Assembly: GCA_037176725.1 (NCBI GenBank)
Contig: JAZBRS010000059.1
Location: 8,295,001-8,359,000, forward strand
Length of the DNA: 64,000 bases
Reading direction: 5' to 3'
From: Posidonia oceanica
Lineage: Eukaryota > Streptophyta > Magnoliopsida > Alismatales > Posidoniaceae
The notes beneath the pieces are model-generated. The model ran no database searches and had not been told where the DNA came from. It saw only the letters and a program-made list of their open reading frames with translations. Positions 21,036 to 32,160 of the stretch are shown here, piece after piece (the first letter of the stretch is position 1; each line of letters begins with the position of its first letter). Both the position numbers and the translations under genes were made by a program.

Positions 21036-22232
21036 TAGTTGATTCGGGCTTTCTTTGACTTTCTGGAGTCGGGGAACAAGGGAGCACCAAGAGGTATCTC
21101 ACTGATGGGCCAAAGCGCCTGCACCTCTGTCAGGTATTCAGGAGTGCATCCCGAGTCTTGCGCGGATGCTATGTCAGTAGACCGCACTCCATGCTGCATC
21201 AGATCAGCTAGCTTAGTTGTAGCAGATGTCGAGCCAAATGGATATGTCTAGAGGAGCCTAGGGGCGGTGCTGTCTATGAAGGCGCCCTGCTGGAGGCCGA
21301 ACTGCCGCATGACCCGGATGGGGTGTACTCCACACCCCCGGTGAATCTTGGCAGCACAACAAGTCACGCATCACGGGTGCCAAAGAAGATAGTGAAAGGC
21401 TCGGTCGCGGATGGAATGATACACCATGCTACGGTGTCATCAGTCATCTCTAATAGCTTCTTATATTCTTCTAGGACGCTTTTGATTGTCCTGGCATGGC
21501 CGCTATTGCAGTATGTCTCAATAGCATTGCCCCGGGGGCGCAGTATGTCCAGTTCTAAATGTGCAGCCAACCAGATCTATACTAGCACTCCGCAGCCGTG
21601 GAAGTGGCGGCAACGATGAGAGATGCGGTCCAGCCTGCGGTAGGTTTCAGTCAGGACAACTGGTGCCAGGTCTATCGGGTCACCACAGCTAGTGCGATTT
21701 CAGCAATTTCTATCGCAACTGTCATCCGACCATGTGTGAATATCAGCTCGCCCAAAAATCGGGTGACAAATCTCCGAAGCCATAGATCGTCTCCGAGCTC
21801 AGCACACTTGTCCACAATCTCATCAAAGTAAGTCAGGCGCAGCATGGGCGTAAGGCCGTTGGTGCAGATCAATCTTTGTTGGCACCGATCAGTAGAGAGC
21901 CCAGATAGTTTGCTCAAGACCGTTATGTACTTGTCACACCTCATGAAGATGGGAGATCCCATTAGTCGGGAGAAGCTACAGATTCGACGCACCTCTACCA
22001 GTGTAGGTGTCAGCTTTGTCCTTCCGAAGCGGAAGACATGATGCACCGGCTTTCAGAATCTTGCGGCAGCGCACAGGAGGTGTCGGCTTACTTCGACATC
22101 AGCCACCTTCAGCAGTTTAGTTGGTATGCCCCTGAGGCGCAGCTTTTCACAGTCATCCTAAGTGAGCTTGCCAATCCAACCCTGCAGAGTCTCAGAGCAG
22201 TGTACTGGGGTCCCGAGAGTGGGGTAGCCCAT
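21036..22232 (-). pseudogene. plant mobile domain (DUF7745-like) gene in element O
   Basis: Reads leftward from MGYPTLGTPVHCSETLQGW (22232) through PVHHVFRFGRTKLTPTLVEV and RRICSFSRLMGSPIF, then CQQRLICTNGLTPMLRLT, ELGDDLWLRRFVTRFLGEL and TVAIEIAEIALAVVTR. After frame breaks it continues LELDILRPRGNAIETYCNSG, TIKSVLEEYKKLLEMTDDTV and PFTIFFGTRDA, ending in SRKSKKARIN and a TAG at 21036-21038. Stops near 22155 and 22050 and others around 21600-21680 inactivate it. The W/L-rich PMD blocks and basic tail match the other two PMD copies in order but not closely in sequence, so it is a separate lineage. It lies between pol and the 3' LTR on the sense strand. Function of such cargo is unknown. Confidence 0.78.
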
Positions 22233-23732
22233 GGTGCAGGCTGCAGAGTGTAAGCAAACAGATGCTGCAGAATCTTCAGGGTACCTGTTATCAAGGCTGT
22301 AGACAGTCAGATCACACAGGTATATAATCGCTAACTGAAAGCGGAATCTGAAGCTGGTAAAGTAGTTCAATATATTCAGCAGTTAACATCAGAACATAGC
22401 AGTTAAGCACATATAAGCAGGGGAATTCTGTTGCCACGAGGGCGAGGACTAGCAGGAGTTTTGGACCAGCACAGCTCGAACAGCGTTAACGCGTGCTTGG
22501 TAAGAGTACTATCTCAGAGCTGAGGCAAGTTTTGCAGAGCGGAATGGTTGAAAAGAAGGAAAGGATGATTGGGGATGTAGATATGCATGATGCGGGTTAA
22601 TATGCTTTAAATATGATTGGTATGCTTTGCCCTCAGCATACGGAGTGCTTTGGTGCTTACTGTAGAGCAAGGGAGTGGTCCCTGACTCATTGGGCCCTAC
22701 TTGGACTCCTAACTTGTTGGTGGCACTCCGGAAGGGGTGTTGGTGGTATTCAGGTGGTGGTGTAGTGAGGACAGGCTACCTGCCAAACTCTTCAAGACCT
22801 ACACCTACTTTTTCTCTCTCTTTTTTTGGTTTTCTCCCACATGGGTGTGCAGGCTTTCTCTGCCCCTGACTTAGAGGTGATGGGTGTCTATTTTTGAGGT
22901 GGGCGAGTTGTAGACCGTTTAGGCTTGCACCCTTGGTTCCTTTCTAAGGTATGGGGGGATAATATTGCATGTACTTCTGAGGCTAACTTTTGTCCAACCC
23001 CTTTCTTTTTCCCCTTTTTTTTCTTACTTGCTTTCTTCTCTTTTTTTCTCTTCTTTTTTTTGTTTGTTTGTTCTTCTTTTTTTTCTTTTTTTTTCACAGG
23101 CTTCCGTTATCCCTATTTTGGAGCAAAAGGGTGCATGGATTCATGAATGTGGGCTTTGGGTCTCCTCTGAGGTGAGCAGAAGGAGCAAGGTTAGACTGCA
23201 CACCCTTATCTCTAGGGCCAGCTTCTGTCTTCACCTTCTGTTCTTTTCATATGTGCCCAAGCTTAGACATCTATTCTCTTTTTTGAGCTCACATCCTAGC
23301 ATTTTTTCTCCTTCTAAAGGTGCATGTCCTATGAGTTTGGGCAATTCGCCTGTCCTGAATGGGTGGTGGCTCCCTCACTAGCTAAGACATCTGAGTAGTG
23401 CCGAGTGAGGCGAGGTGGACTCCTTCTAGAGCAAGCAAGCACTTCCGGTTTTCATCATCGGGCAAAAATGCAATGCATGATTTATGAGGATGACGATGAT
23501 GATTTCAAAAGGGATGATGTTTGGAAAGGACAAAATGCATGAGGATGTGCAGTGGAGCAGAAATGCAAGAGAAGGGTAGAAGTATGAGAAAATATACAGG
23601 AATAGAGATGCAAGAGGCAAGATAGGAGATGTGAGGAGGGATGTAGAAAGAGTGAGAATGCAAGCGACTAGATGGGGGAGAAGCATCTGCAACGGGGTTG
23701 CCCCGGGCGTAGATAGTACTTCTTGAGGTAGC
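22233..23732. other. O region between pol and the PMD gene
   Basis: Non-coding as far as can be seen. Features: a pyrimidine-rich tract (23000-23098) and A/G-rich DNA (23460-23690). The last codons of the O integrase (CYLKKYYLRPG, then stop near 23685) lie at its right end, at 23685-23732, separated from the rest of integrase by the solo LTR. Confidence 0.5.
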
Positions 23733-23737
23733 ATAGG
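23733..23737. repeat. target-site duplication ATAGG (left)
   Basis: ATAGG directly before the solo LTR; repeated exactly at 29162-29166. Confidence 0.9.
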
Positions 23738-26700
23738 TGTAGACACCCTATTTTGACAGGCCGGATCGATTGAAACCTTCTGGTGGCTGCTTAACCCGAA
23801 TCTAGACCCAAACCTACACCTTTCTCTTCCTCTTTTCCCTCAAAACAAGCCCAAACTCAACCTAGGATTACCCCCCTTTTCCGAACGTGAAAACTAACCA
23901 AAATTCATAGGAAAACTCACCTCTGATGACTTAGCAAACCTACCAAAAAGCCTACAAAATTTCAAACCAGAACCCCTCCCAAAAACCCTAGGAAACTTAG
24001 GCAAAACTACCCTTTTTCTACACCTCAAAACCCCTCCAAAACTTTCTCAAAACCAAACCAAAACCCTGGGACCAAGACTAGAAACCCTAGACCCCACACT
24101 TGCCAAGTTTCATCCCTTTCCAAGACCTCTAAGCCCCCCTTTTGGCCGAATTATCGTTTTCTCTCTCCGGGATTATCGTTTTCTCTCTCCTCTCTCTCTC
24201 CTGATTATCGTCTCTCTTTTTATCCCCTTCTTGCCCTTTTTCTGGCTTGGCTGTGGGTCCCCTTTGTACGTCTATCCCTTCTCTATCTTATTCCTATTTT
24301 TATTTTATTTTTAGCATTTTCCCTGAAATTTAAGAATCATTTCCCTCAAACCTATCTCTTTTCCCTCTATTTCCCTCCTTTTCCCATTTCTTTCCTCCTC
24401 CTCTTTCCCTTTTCTCTCTTTTGCAAAAATCCATAAAAAGCCCTAAAAATCTGTAAAACTCCAAAACATAAGAGAAACAAATCAGAACTCTAAGAAAAAT
24501 AATTTAAAAATATTAAACAAACAATTAAAAACTTAAACCTAATTAAATCAAGCTAAAAGGGAAATCAAGCATGCAAGCTAAAAAATGCAGAACAAACCAA
24601 AAGAAAATGCTGAAAAATCAAGGAAAAAACTAAAATAAAATCCAAACCAACCAAAAGTTAAGACCCTATCAAAAATGATCAAAAACAAACCCTAAGAAGA
24701 AGTAAAACAATTAAAAACACCAAGATAAACAATTAATGAAAGAAAAAAAGCTTAACGTAACAAACCTAAGAAAGACAACCTAAGAACTTAAACAAAAAAG
24801 AGAAAATGAGAAACAATTAAGAAGACTTAAAAACACTTAATCAGACAAGAGAAACCTAATTAAAAAACATCAAGAAAAGTTAATAAATAAATAAAAAATC
24901 ACAAAACCTAATTCAAAAGATTTAAGAAAGAAAATCCTAAAAGACTAAAATTAAAAGCCCAAAACCCACTCTAATTAACCTAAAAATAAATCTTAAAAAT
25001 CCTAATTAACATCCTAAAATGCTTAACAAGAAAAACATAGTTAACAAAACAATTTAAAAGATTTAACAAACACCTAATCAAATGGAAAACAAATTAAGAA
25101 CAAAACAAAACCCTAAAACCCTAATCAATCCCAAAACACACTAATTAACCCCAAAACAGTCATTAAAAAATCTAATTAAAATCCTAACTCACAGCACAAC
25201 CTTTCTAATATTTTTACTTATTTTTAATTTATTTTTTTTATTTTATTTCTTTTCCTTTCCTCTCTCTCTTTCTTCCTTCTCATTTTCATTTTCTCTTTTC
25301 TCTTTGCTGGGCCCGTCAGCCCATTTCCTTTTTTTCCTTTTTTTTCCTTTTTCAAACCACGGCCCGGCCCACGGCTACAGCTTCGTCTTCCTCCTTTCCC
25401 TCCGCACAGTACGTGCTCGGCGCTTCGCTCCGTCTGCAATTCCTGCCACAGCAGCGTCGCAGTTCCTGCCATGGCCAGGCCTGCGCTCGCATGCCTCTGC
25501 CCGGACCGGACCGGCGTGCGCCGCACCACGTCCGTGCTCCTGCCACTGCCCCTTTGCATTAAATTGTCACAGCTTTGCAGTCCTGAAAAACCAAGAGAGG
25601 AGGAGAGATCAAAACAGGAACCAGAAGGAGAGGAAGAAAAATGGAGAGTTGAGAGAGACATCCCGGGGGAGAGATCCGAATTCCAGAGCATTCCCACTCC
25701 TGGAATTTCTCAACTTTCCTCCTCTGAATTCAGAAAATCCTTCTCTTCTTTCTCCGGTAACCCAAAACCTGTTCCCGGCCTTCACTTCTCTCCCATTTAG
25801 TCCCCCAAACTCACCCAGCAAACTAGCCAGCTTCCTTCACCATTTCCCGGCATTCCACCACTAAAACACCACCTGATCACCCGCAGAAAGCCGACAGCAA
25901 CCCAACACTTCTCATCCCAGGATTGCCTCCACCACAGCTCACTACTGCCTCCCAAAATCCACCCAAGCATTCACCGAACCTCCACCTTTTCAGAGCCTCC
26001 GACATCAAGCCTAACCATCCACCACAGACTGCAAACTTCACAACAAACCCCTTACCTCACCTCAGACCCAAAATCAGCCCGACTCCCAATCTCACTCCAC
26101 ACTCACCAGAAAACCCCTTCGATCATCCACACAGCTTTGCCGAACTCCCAGCAATCACCCCGAAGGCTCCGCTTCGCCGGACGAGCAGCGGACAAGGCCC
26201 CCCACCTCCGGCTGCATTCTGTCAACCCAAAAAACTCAATCTTCCGCTCGAGCTGCAGAAGCGCCATCCGATCATCCGAGGAGCTCCGGAAGAACGTCCT
26301 GAAGAAGCCCCAACCACCGCGAGCCGCTGGAGTTCACCGCTGCAACCAGACGAGGACCGCCGGTCACCTCCGATTCTGCCGAGGTCGGGAGCGCGCTCCA
26401 GACACGAACACAGGTAATTTCTTACCTCCCCCGCTCTCTCTCCTCCCCCTGCTGCTTTCCCACCGATCAGAAGCCAGTTCCCAGCCCTCCTGCTCCGATC
26501 ATGACTCGCCGGACAGTTCATCTTCTCCGGCGCCGGCCTCCTGTCCCCCTGATGCTCCGGCCGACAGAACGTTTCCCTGGTGATCCCCAGAGCTCCGCAC
26601 GGTCGCCGGTAGCGCCCTCCGCCAATCTGCGCCTCCTCAGCCTCCCCTGTCGGCGGCCACGAGCTCTAATGGCTTTGTGCTACAGTGCTCGTCGCCGTCG

Positions 26701-29161
26701 ACGAACACTGTACATTTATTTTCTTAGTTATAAGGTTTCTATGCCAATATTGCATATCTGCCTTAAGTTTTTTCCATTTTTGCATTCTGGTCCTTAGTTT
26801 ATTTAATCTGCTTAGTTTCTGATTTAATATCATGCTAAATTGCAGCTTTTATTCATGCTTTTCTGTATTTGCAATCTAGTCCTCTTACTATGCTGTGCTG
26901 TTGTATTTTTTTTTGCATTTTAGCCCCTCTGTTTTCGATTTTTGCACTTAAGTCCTGCTCTAAATCAGTTCATTTAATTGCATGCATTTTACCATATGAA
27001 ATTGCATTCTGCATCCCTTTATGTTTCTGATTTTGCACTTAGGTCCATACACTGTAGAAACTTAGGTTTTATTTTTGATCTTTGCATACTGCATTGCATA
27101 TTTTGCCTTCTGGTTTTGCATTTTTACATTTAGGTCCATTTTAAATGGACAGTAACTGTTTTGCATGCATTTTGGCTTATTGCATTGCATTTTTAACCCT
27201 GTTTTTCCCAAAAATTGCACATCAGTCCTGTCTACTGATTTCAGAGCATGTTTACCATATAAAATTGCATATTTGACCCCTGCATGATTCAAAAATTACA
27301 CATAGGTCCTTGCATCCTTTAGAAATCATGTAAAAAGACTGTTTTGCCCCTAAAGTTGCATCTTAGCTCCTATGTTTACAAAATTGCATATAGACCCTCC
27401 ACTTGCATTCCCAGACTTCCCAGAACCCTGTTTTCTGGAAAATTTGCACTTTAGACCCTAGTTTTTCCCAAAATTACCCTCTGATTTCCATTTGTTTTCA
27501 AAACTTCTTCCAATGCATGTCCTCTTTTCAAAGTAGTTTTCTGAACCCAATCTTTTGCAAAATAACCCTCTGCCCTCTTCTGTTTTCAAAACTCTCTCCT
27601 GTGGGCCCCATCCTTTTTTGAAAATTTGCATTTAGCCCCCTTCTCTTTTCAAAAATGGCATTTGAACCTCTGTTTTTCTAAAAATTCCCCTCTTGTCTTT
27701 TCTTGCCTCTTGCATGCATCCTGCATTCATTTAGCTTTGCATTTTTAGCATCCCTTTGCACACACTTGAATCCCATCAGCTCCCTTTCACCTGGGAGGAC
27801 CTTCTTGCACACCCCTAGGACCTCCTGAACACTTAGATCTGTTCTCTTCCCCTGTTCTGGCCCCTCTGCTTTGAAGTTGCGATATCTGCCAATCCGACCG
27901 TTGGATCTCCCCAAATAAGCTGCCAGAGCGACCCCGGTGGAGTATTCTTCAGCATGGACCAATCAGATTTCAAATCAGGCTTCGGATGCCCAAGGTAAGT
28001 CCCCCGGAACTTCGGCAGTATTGTTTTGCATATCATTCGCATCGCATGGTTTTTTGCGCACTCTTTTCGCTTTGTCTTGTATCGTTTTGCGTGCCGCCTC
28101 TTCGTCTCGCTCCGTTTTGCGTGCCCTTTGGTTTTCTTGCTCCGTTTTGCGCGTAGTTCTGTTTTCTCTCTCCGTTTTGCGTGCCCTTTGGTTTTCCTGC
28201 TCCGTTTTGCACGTAGTTCCGTTTTCTCGCTCCGTTTTGCGTGCCCTTTGGTTTTCTTCTCCGTTTTGCGTGCAGTCTTGTTTCCTTGCTCTGTTTTGCG
28301 TGCAGCCTCGTTTTCTCGCTCTCCTTTGCGTGCCCTTTGGTTTTCTTGCCCCGTTTCGCGTTCTTGTTCTGTTTCTCGCATCGTTTTGCGTGTCAACCTC
28401 GTTTCTTGCACCGTTTTGCATTCTCGCTTCGTGTCTCGCACCGTACTGCGTGTTTTACGTTGTTTCCCCTTGCATGTCGCCCGCATTGCCTGTTTTCCCC
28501 GCTGTTTTGTTTTATCGCCCGCATTTGCATATAGGGCAGTGATGCTTACTGCCTGGAGTTCTCACGAGCCAGGTTTCGCCCGGTTCGGAACACAGACAGC
28601 GTTGCTGAGCGCTTAGATTGCACGTTTACTTTCCAGCACTGCATTCCCTCACTTAGAGCACACCTTTGAGCATCTAGATAAGCATTCATTGGCACTTAGG
28701 CATCTAAAGTCTGCATTTCCCTGCGTATGCGAGCGTAAGCCTAGAAAGACCGATTCTCGGGCGTGTCGGGGGTGCCTAACACCTTCCCCGCGCGTAACAG
28801 GAGTCCTTACCCTCTCTTGGCCCGCAATGACCATATTGCCCTTATCCTAGGCACGAGTCACATCATTTGCATTCATTTGCATCTTATTTCTTCTGCATTG
28901 CCTTGCATTGCATCTTTTGCTTGGTTTTGCGTGATCATTCACGCATTTCCTCGGTTTTCCTTGTCTCCCGATTTAATAGACTTGGTGGCGACTCCGATTT
29001 TGTCTTATCTTCTTCTTTTCTTTCCCCTTTTTCTCTCTTTTAAATGTTTTCGAGTTAGGCCTTCCTTCTCGGACATAGCCGCTAATAGTGAACCTGATTC
29101 TGATCGGTGCACACGAGCTTTGGCAATGTGCATGGACGATCTGAACACCGGGATTACTACA
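23738..29161 (+). repeat. solo LTR, 5.42 kb, O-related family, plus strand
   Basis: Runs from TGTAGACACCCT to GGATTACTACA with perfect ATAGG duplications on both sides and no PBS, leader or polypurine tract next to it. It shares the O LTR's order of blocks in opposite orientation but is clearly diverged and about 500 bp shorter. A pyrimidine-rich segment (25240-25380) precedes a GC-rich Pro/Ser-coding-like segment (25380-26680). A conserved splice donor (CCAAG|GTAAGT) lies at 27994/27995. A solo LTR arises by LTR-LTR recombination that deletes the internal region. Confidence 0.95.
28060..28455 (+). repeat. 30-bp array in the solo LTR
   Basis: About 12 units around TCCGTTTTGCGTGCCCTTTG with TTTTCTTGC-type spacers. 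It is the reverse complement of the arrays in the two O LTRs. The long open frames across it (up to about 200 codons) are repeat artefacts. Confidence 0.88.
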
Positions 29162-29166
29162 ATAGG
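29162..29166. repeat. target-site duplication ATAGG (right)
   Basis: Exact copy of 23733-23737. Confidence 0.9.
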
Positions 29167-30352
29167 TTGACGGGCTCAGACTGCTCGACCTAATCCATGT
29201 CCTCAAGAGTTACAGCGCAGCCCGAGAAGACCTGCTTAACCACAAAGGGCCGCGCCAATTAGGTCGGAATTTCCCTCGACCATCAGGTAGATGAATGGTG
29301 CGTAAAACAAGGTCTCCTGACTGGAAGCTTCTAGGCTGAACCTTCTTCAAGTATGATCTGGCCATTCGCTTCTGGTAACAGTGAGCATTATGCATAGCTT
29401 GCAGCCTATGCTCATCAATTAGATTTAGTTGGACGCAGCGGTCTTCGACCCATTCTGCTTCTTCCAACTCAGCTTATCGTAGGATCCGTAGTGAGGGGAT
29501 CTCTACTTCGATAGGCAACACCGCCTCCATGCCATACACTAGAGAGTATGGGGTGGCTCCTGTTGAAGTCCGGACAGATGCCCTATACGCCCAGAGTGCG
29601 TAAGGAAGCCTGTCGTGCCAGTCCTTGTGACTTTCCGCCATCTTTTTCAGGATCTTAACCAGGTTCTTGTTGGCAGACTCTACTGCGTCGTTCATCTGCG
29701 GCCGATAAGGCGAGGATTTGTGGTGTTTGATGCTGAAGCTCTGCAGATAGTCTTCGATCCTCTTGGCGATGAAATTCATGCCGTTATCAGAGATGAGCGC
29801 ATGCGGGACCCCATGCCGGGCTATGATATTGTTTCTGATAAACTTTTCTGTAGCCACGGCAGTTACTGTTTTGTAAGAAGTCGCTTCCACGCACTTAGTA
29901 AAGTAATCGATCGCTACCAGAATGTAGCGATGACCATTGGAAGCTGCAGGGTGGATGGCACCAATGACATCAATCCCCCAAGTAGAGAAGGGCCATGGCG
30001 ACGACATGCTATGCAATTCCTATGGGGGCGTCTGAATGAATTTACCATGCACTTGACAGTTGTGGCATCTGTGCACGAACCGGCAGCAGTCTGCTTCCAT
30101 AGTTAGCCAAAAGTAGCCTTGAAGCATTATCTTCTTGGCTAAGAGTACGTCGTTCATGTGCGGGCCACAACTCCCCGCATGCACTTGAAGCATCAACGTG
30201 TCAGCCTCCGATTTGTTCAGACAGCGCAGGAGCGTTTGATTGTATAACCTTCTGTACAACTGTCCCGCCCTTAGTACATACTTTGACGCCAGACGCGTCA
30301 GAGTTCTTTTATCTGCTGCTGAGGTACCAGGTGGAAGGCTGCCAGATTCCAA
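29167..30352 (-). pseudogene. O integrase (H2C2 zinc finger, DDE core, C-terminal domain)
   Basis: Integrase inserts the cDNA into the host chromosome. Reading leftward: a zinc finger with HAGSCGPH and CHNCQ (30190-30050); the catalytic core with Asp in STWGIDVIG (about 29970), Asp in ISDNGMNF (about 29790) and Glu in DAVESANKNL (about 29685), so all three DDE residues are present; then GATPYSLVYGMEAVLPIEVE and the C-terminal domain FQSGDLVLR and KFRPNWRGP (29330-29250). Damage: stops at about 30018 and 29472 and a one-base loss near 29253. The last residues continue at 23732-23685 beyond the solo LTR. Upstream neighbour is RNase H. Not functional as it stands. Confidence 0.88.
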
Positions 30353-31242
30353 GAAAGTTTTTATGTCGTGAAACTAGGGCTACTCCTCTGCTGGATCCAC
30401 CTCTTCTATGTTCATGCAGTGCGCAGGCTGCTCTATGCGAGTAACAGATACATCCACTGTGCTGTCTTCAGGTATGCTGAGCCAGGACGCCAGGGTTGCC
30501 AATGCATCTGCATATGCGTTCCTTGCTCAGTTCATGTATGTGAAGCGGATGCTCGCGAACTCTTCTATCAGTTTTAGCAGGTGTTCATGATATGGCAGTA
30601 ACTTTGGATCCTTTGTCTTCCAGTCGCCATTAACTTAAGAAATCACCAGTATGGCGTCGCTGTGCACAAGCAGCTTCTGTATCTCATGCTCGAGGGCGAC
30701 ATTCAGTCCTAGGATGCACACTTCATACTCTGCCTCGTTGTTGGTGCATTTGAAGGTTAGCTTCCTCGCGAAGGGAATCATCTGTCCCTGAGGCGTTGTC
30801 AGCACTGTGTCTATGCCTTGACCCTTCTTGTTCACAGCACCATCAAAGTATAACTGCCACTGCTCTTGATCATTAGGGTCTTTCTCCTCAGAGTCCTCCA
30901 TTGCAAAAAGAATGTCTTCATCTGGGAATTGTGTCTGGAGTGGCTAGTATTCAAGCAGAGGGAAATCAGCAAGATGGTCTGCCAGAGCTTGGCCCTTCAT
31001 GGACTTCTAAGTGACAAAGGTGATGACAGTAGCACCTACCACTTAACACATCTGCCTACCATGAGCTGAACTGGGTATGCCATCATATAATGCCTTAGTT
31101 TCTGTGCAACCCAGATAAGAGATAGGCAGGTCTTCTCTATTGTACTGTACCTGGCTTTGCATTCATTGAACTTCTTGCTCAGGTAATAAATGGCGCGCTC
31201 CTTTCTACCTGACTCATCAAGTTGGCCCAAAACGGCGCCCAT
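30353..31242 (-). pseudogene. O RNase H domain and RT connection
   Basis: RNase H degrades the RNA strand of the replication hybrid. The connection piece includes MGAVLGQLDESGRKERAIYY, SKKFNECKARYSTIEK and WVAQKLRHYM (31242-31080). The catalytic fold follows with Asp in WQLYFDGAVNKKGQG (about 30855), Glu in TNNEAEYEVCILGLN (about 30735) and Asp in LVHSDAILVIS (about 30645). Stops at about 30632, 30530 and 30390, plus a frameshift between 31040 and 30905, break it. It lies between RT and integrase in standard Ty3/gypsy order. Confidence 0.85.
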
Positions 31243-32160
31243 GAATGCTGTGTGGTAGAAAGATAGAGAAGTAAGGGTCTCCCTGGTGTAGGGAGAACCA
31301 GGACAGGAGGCTTGATCAACAACTGCTTGATTTTGTCAAATGCAGCCTGGCACTCCTCGCTCCAATCGATCTGTGCATTCTTCTTCAGGAGCTTGAATAT
31401 TTGCTCGCAGATGGGCGTAAGCTGTGTAATTAAGCGACTGATATATTGTAAACGCCCTAACAAGCCCCTGACCTCCTTTTCAGTCCTAGGGGGTGGCATG
31501 TCCACGATGGCTTTTGCCTTCATCGGGTCTACTTCAATCCCCCTTTGGTTAACAATGTAGCCCAGAAGTTTGCCAGAAAACACCCCGAATACACACTTGT
31601 TGGGGTTGACGTGCAGCTTATACTTTCTCAAACGGTCAAAGAGCTTCTTCAAACAGGCAAGATGATCCTCAGGCTCTTTGGTTTTGGCAATCATATCATC
31701 TACATATACCTCCACTTCTTGTTGCATGAGGTCGTGGAACAGTGCAGTCATGGCCCTCTGATAGGTTGCGCCAGCATTTTTCAGCCCAAACGACATAACT
31801 TGGTAGCAGAAGACTCCCCAAGGGGTGATGAATGAAGTCTTTTCCATGTCTTCTTCTGCCATTTTGATCTGGTTATATCCGGAGAAGCCGTCCATGAAGG
31901 AAAGTATCTTACGGCCCGCTATATTGTCGACTAGGACGTCAATGTGAGGAAATGGGAAGTCGTCTTTGGGACTCGCCTTGTTCAGGTCCTATAGTCGATA
32001 CAAATCCAGACTCGACCATCTTTCTTGGGCACAGGTACAATGTTTGCCAGCCACTCAGGATAAAGGACGACCTTTAAGAAATTGACTTTATGCTGCTTCA
32101 TGATCTCTTCTTTGATCATAAGCAGCCACTACGGTCGCCATCTTCTCAGTTTCTGCTTTA
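31179..32160 (-). pseudogene. O reverse transcriptase
   Basis: RNA-directed DNA polymerase. N-terminal fingers are frameshifted but readable: KPVKQKLRRWRP then a stop (about 32127), VLYPEWLANIVPVPKKDGRV, ICIDYR. The intact stretch starts MDGFSGYNQIKMAEEDMEKT (31895), with TSFITPWGVFCYQVMSFGLKN and ATYQRAM. The active site is YVDDMIAKT (about 31700), then HVNPNKCVFGV, GKLLGYIVNQRGIEVDP and RLQYISRLI. The first catalytic Asp falls in the damaged part near DYRT; the YVDD pair is present. Typical Ty3/gypsy RT, Tat/Ogre type by the size and layout of its element. Confidence 0.92.
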
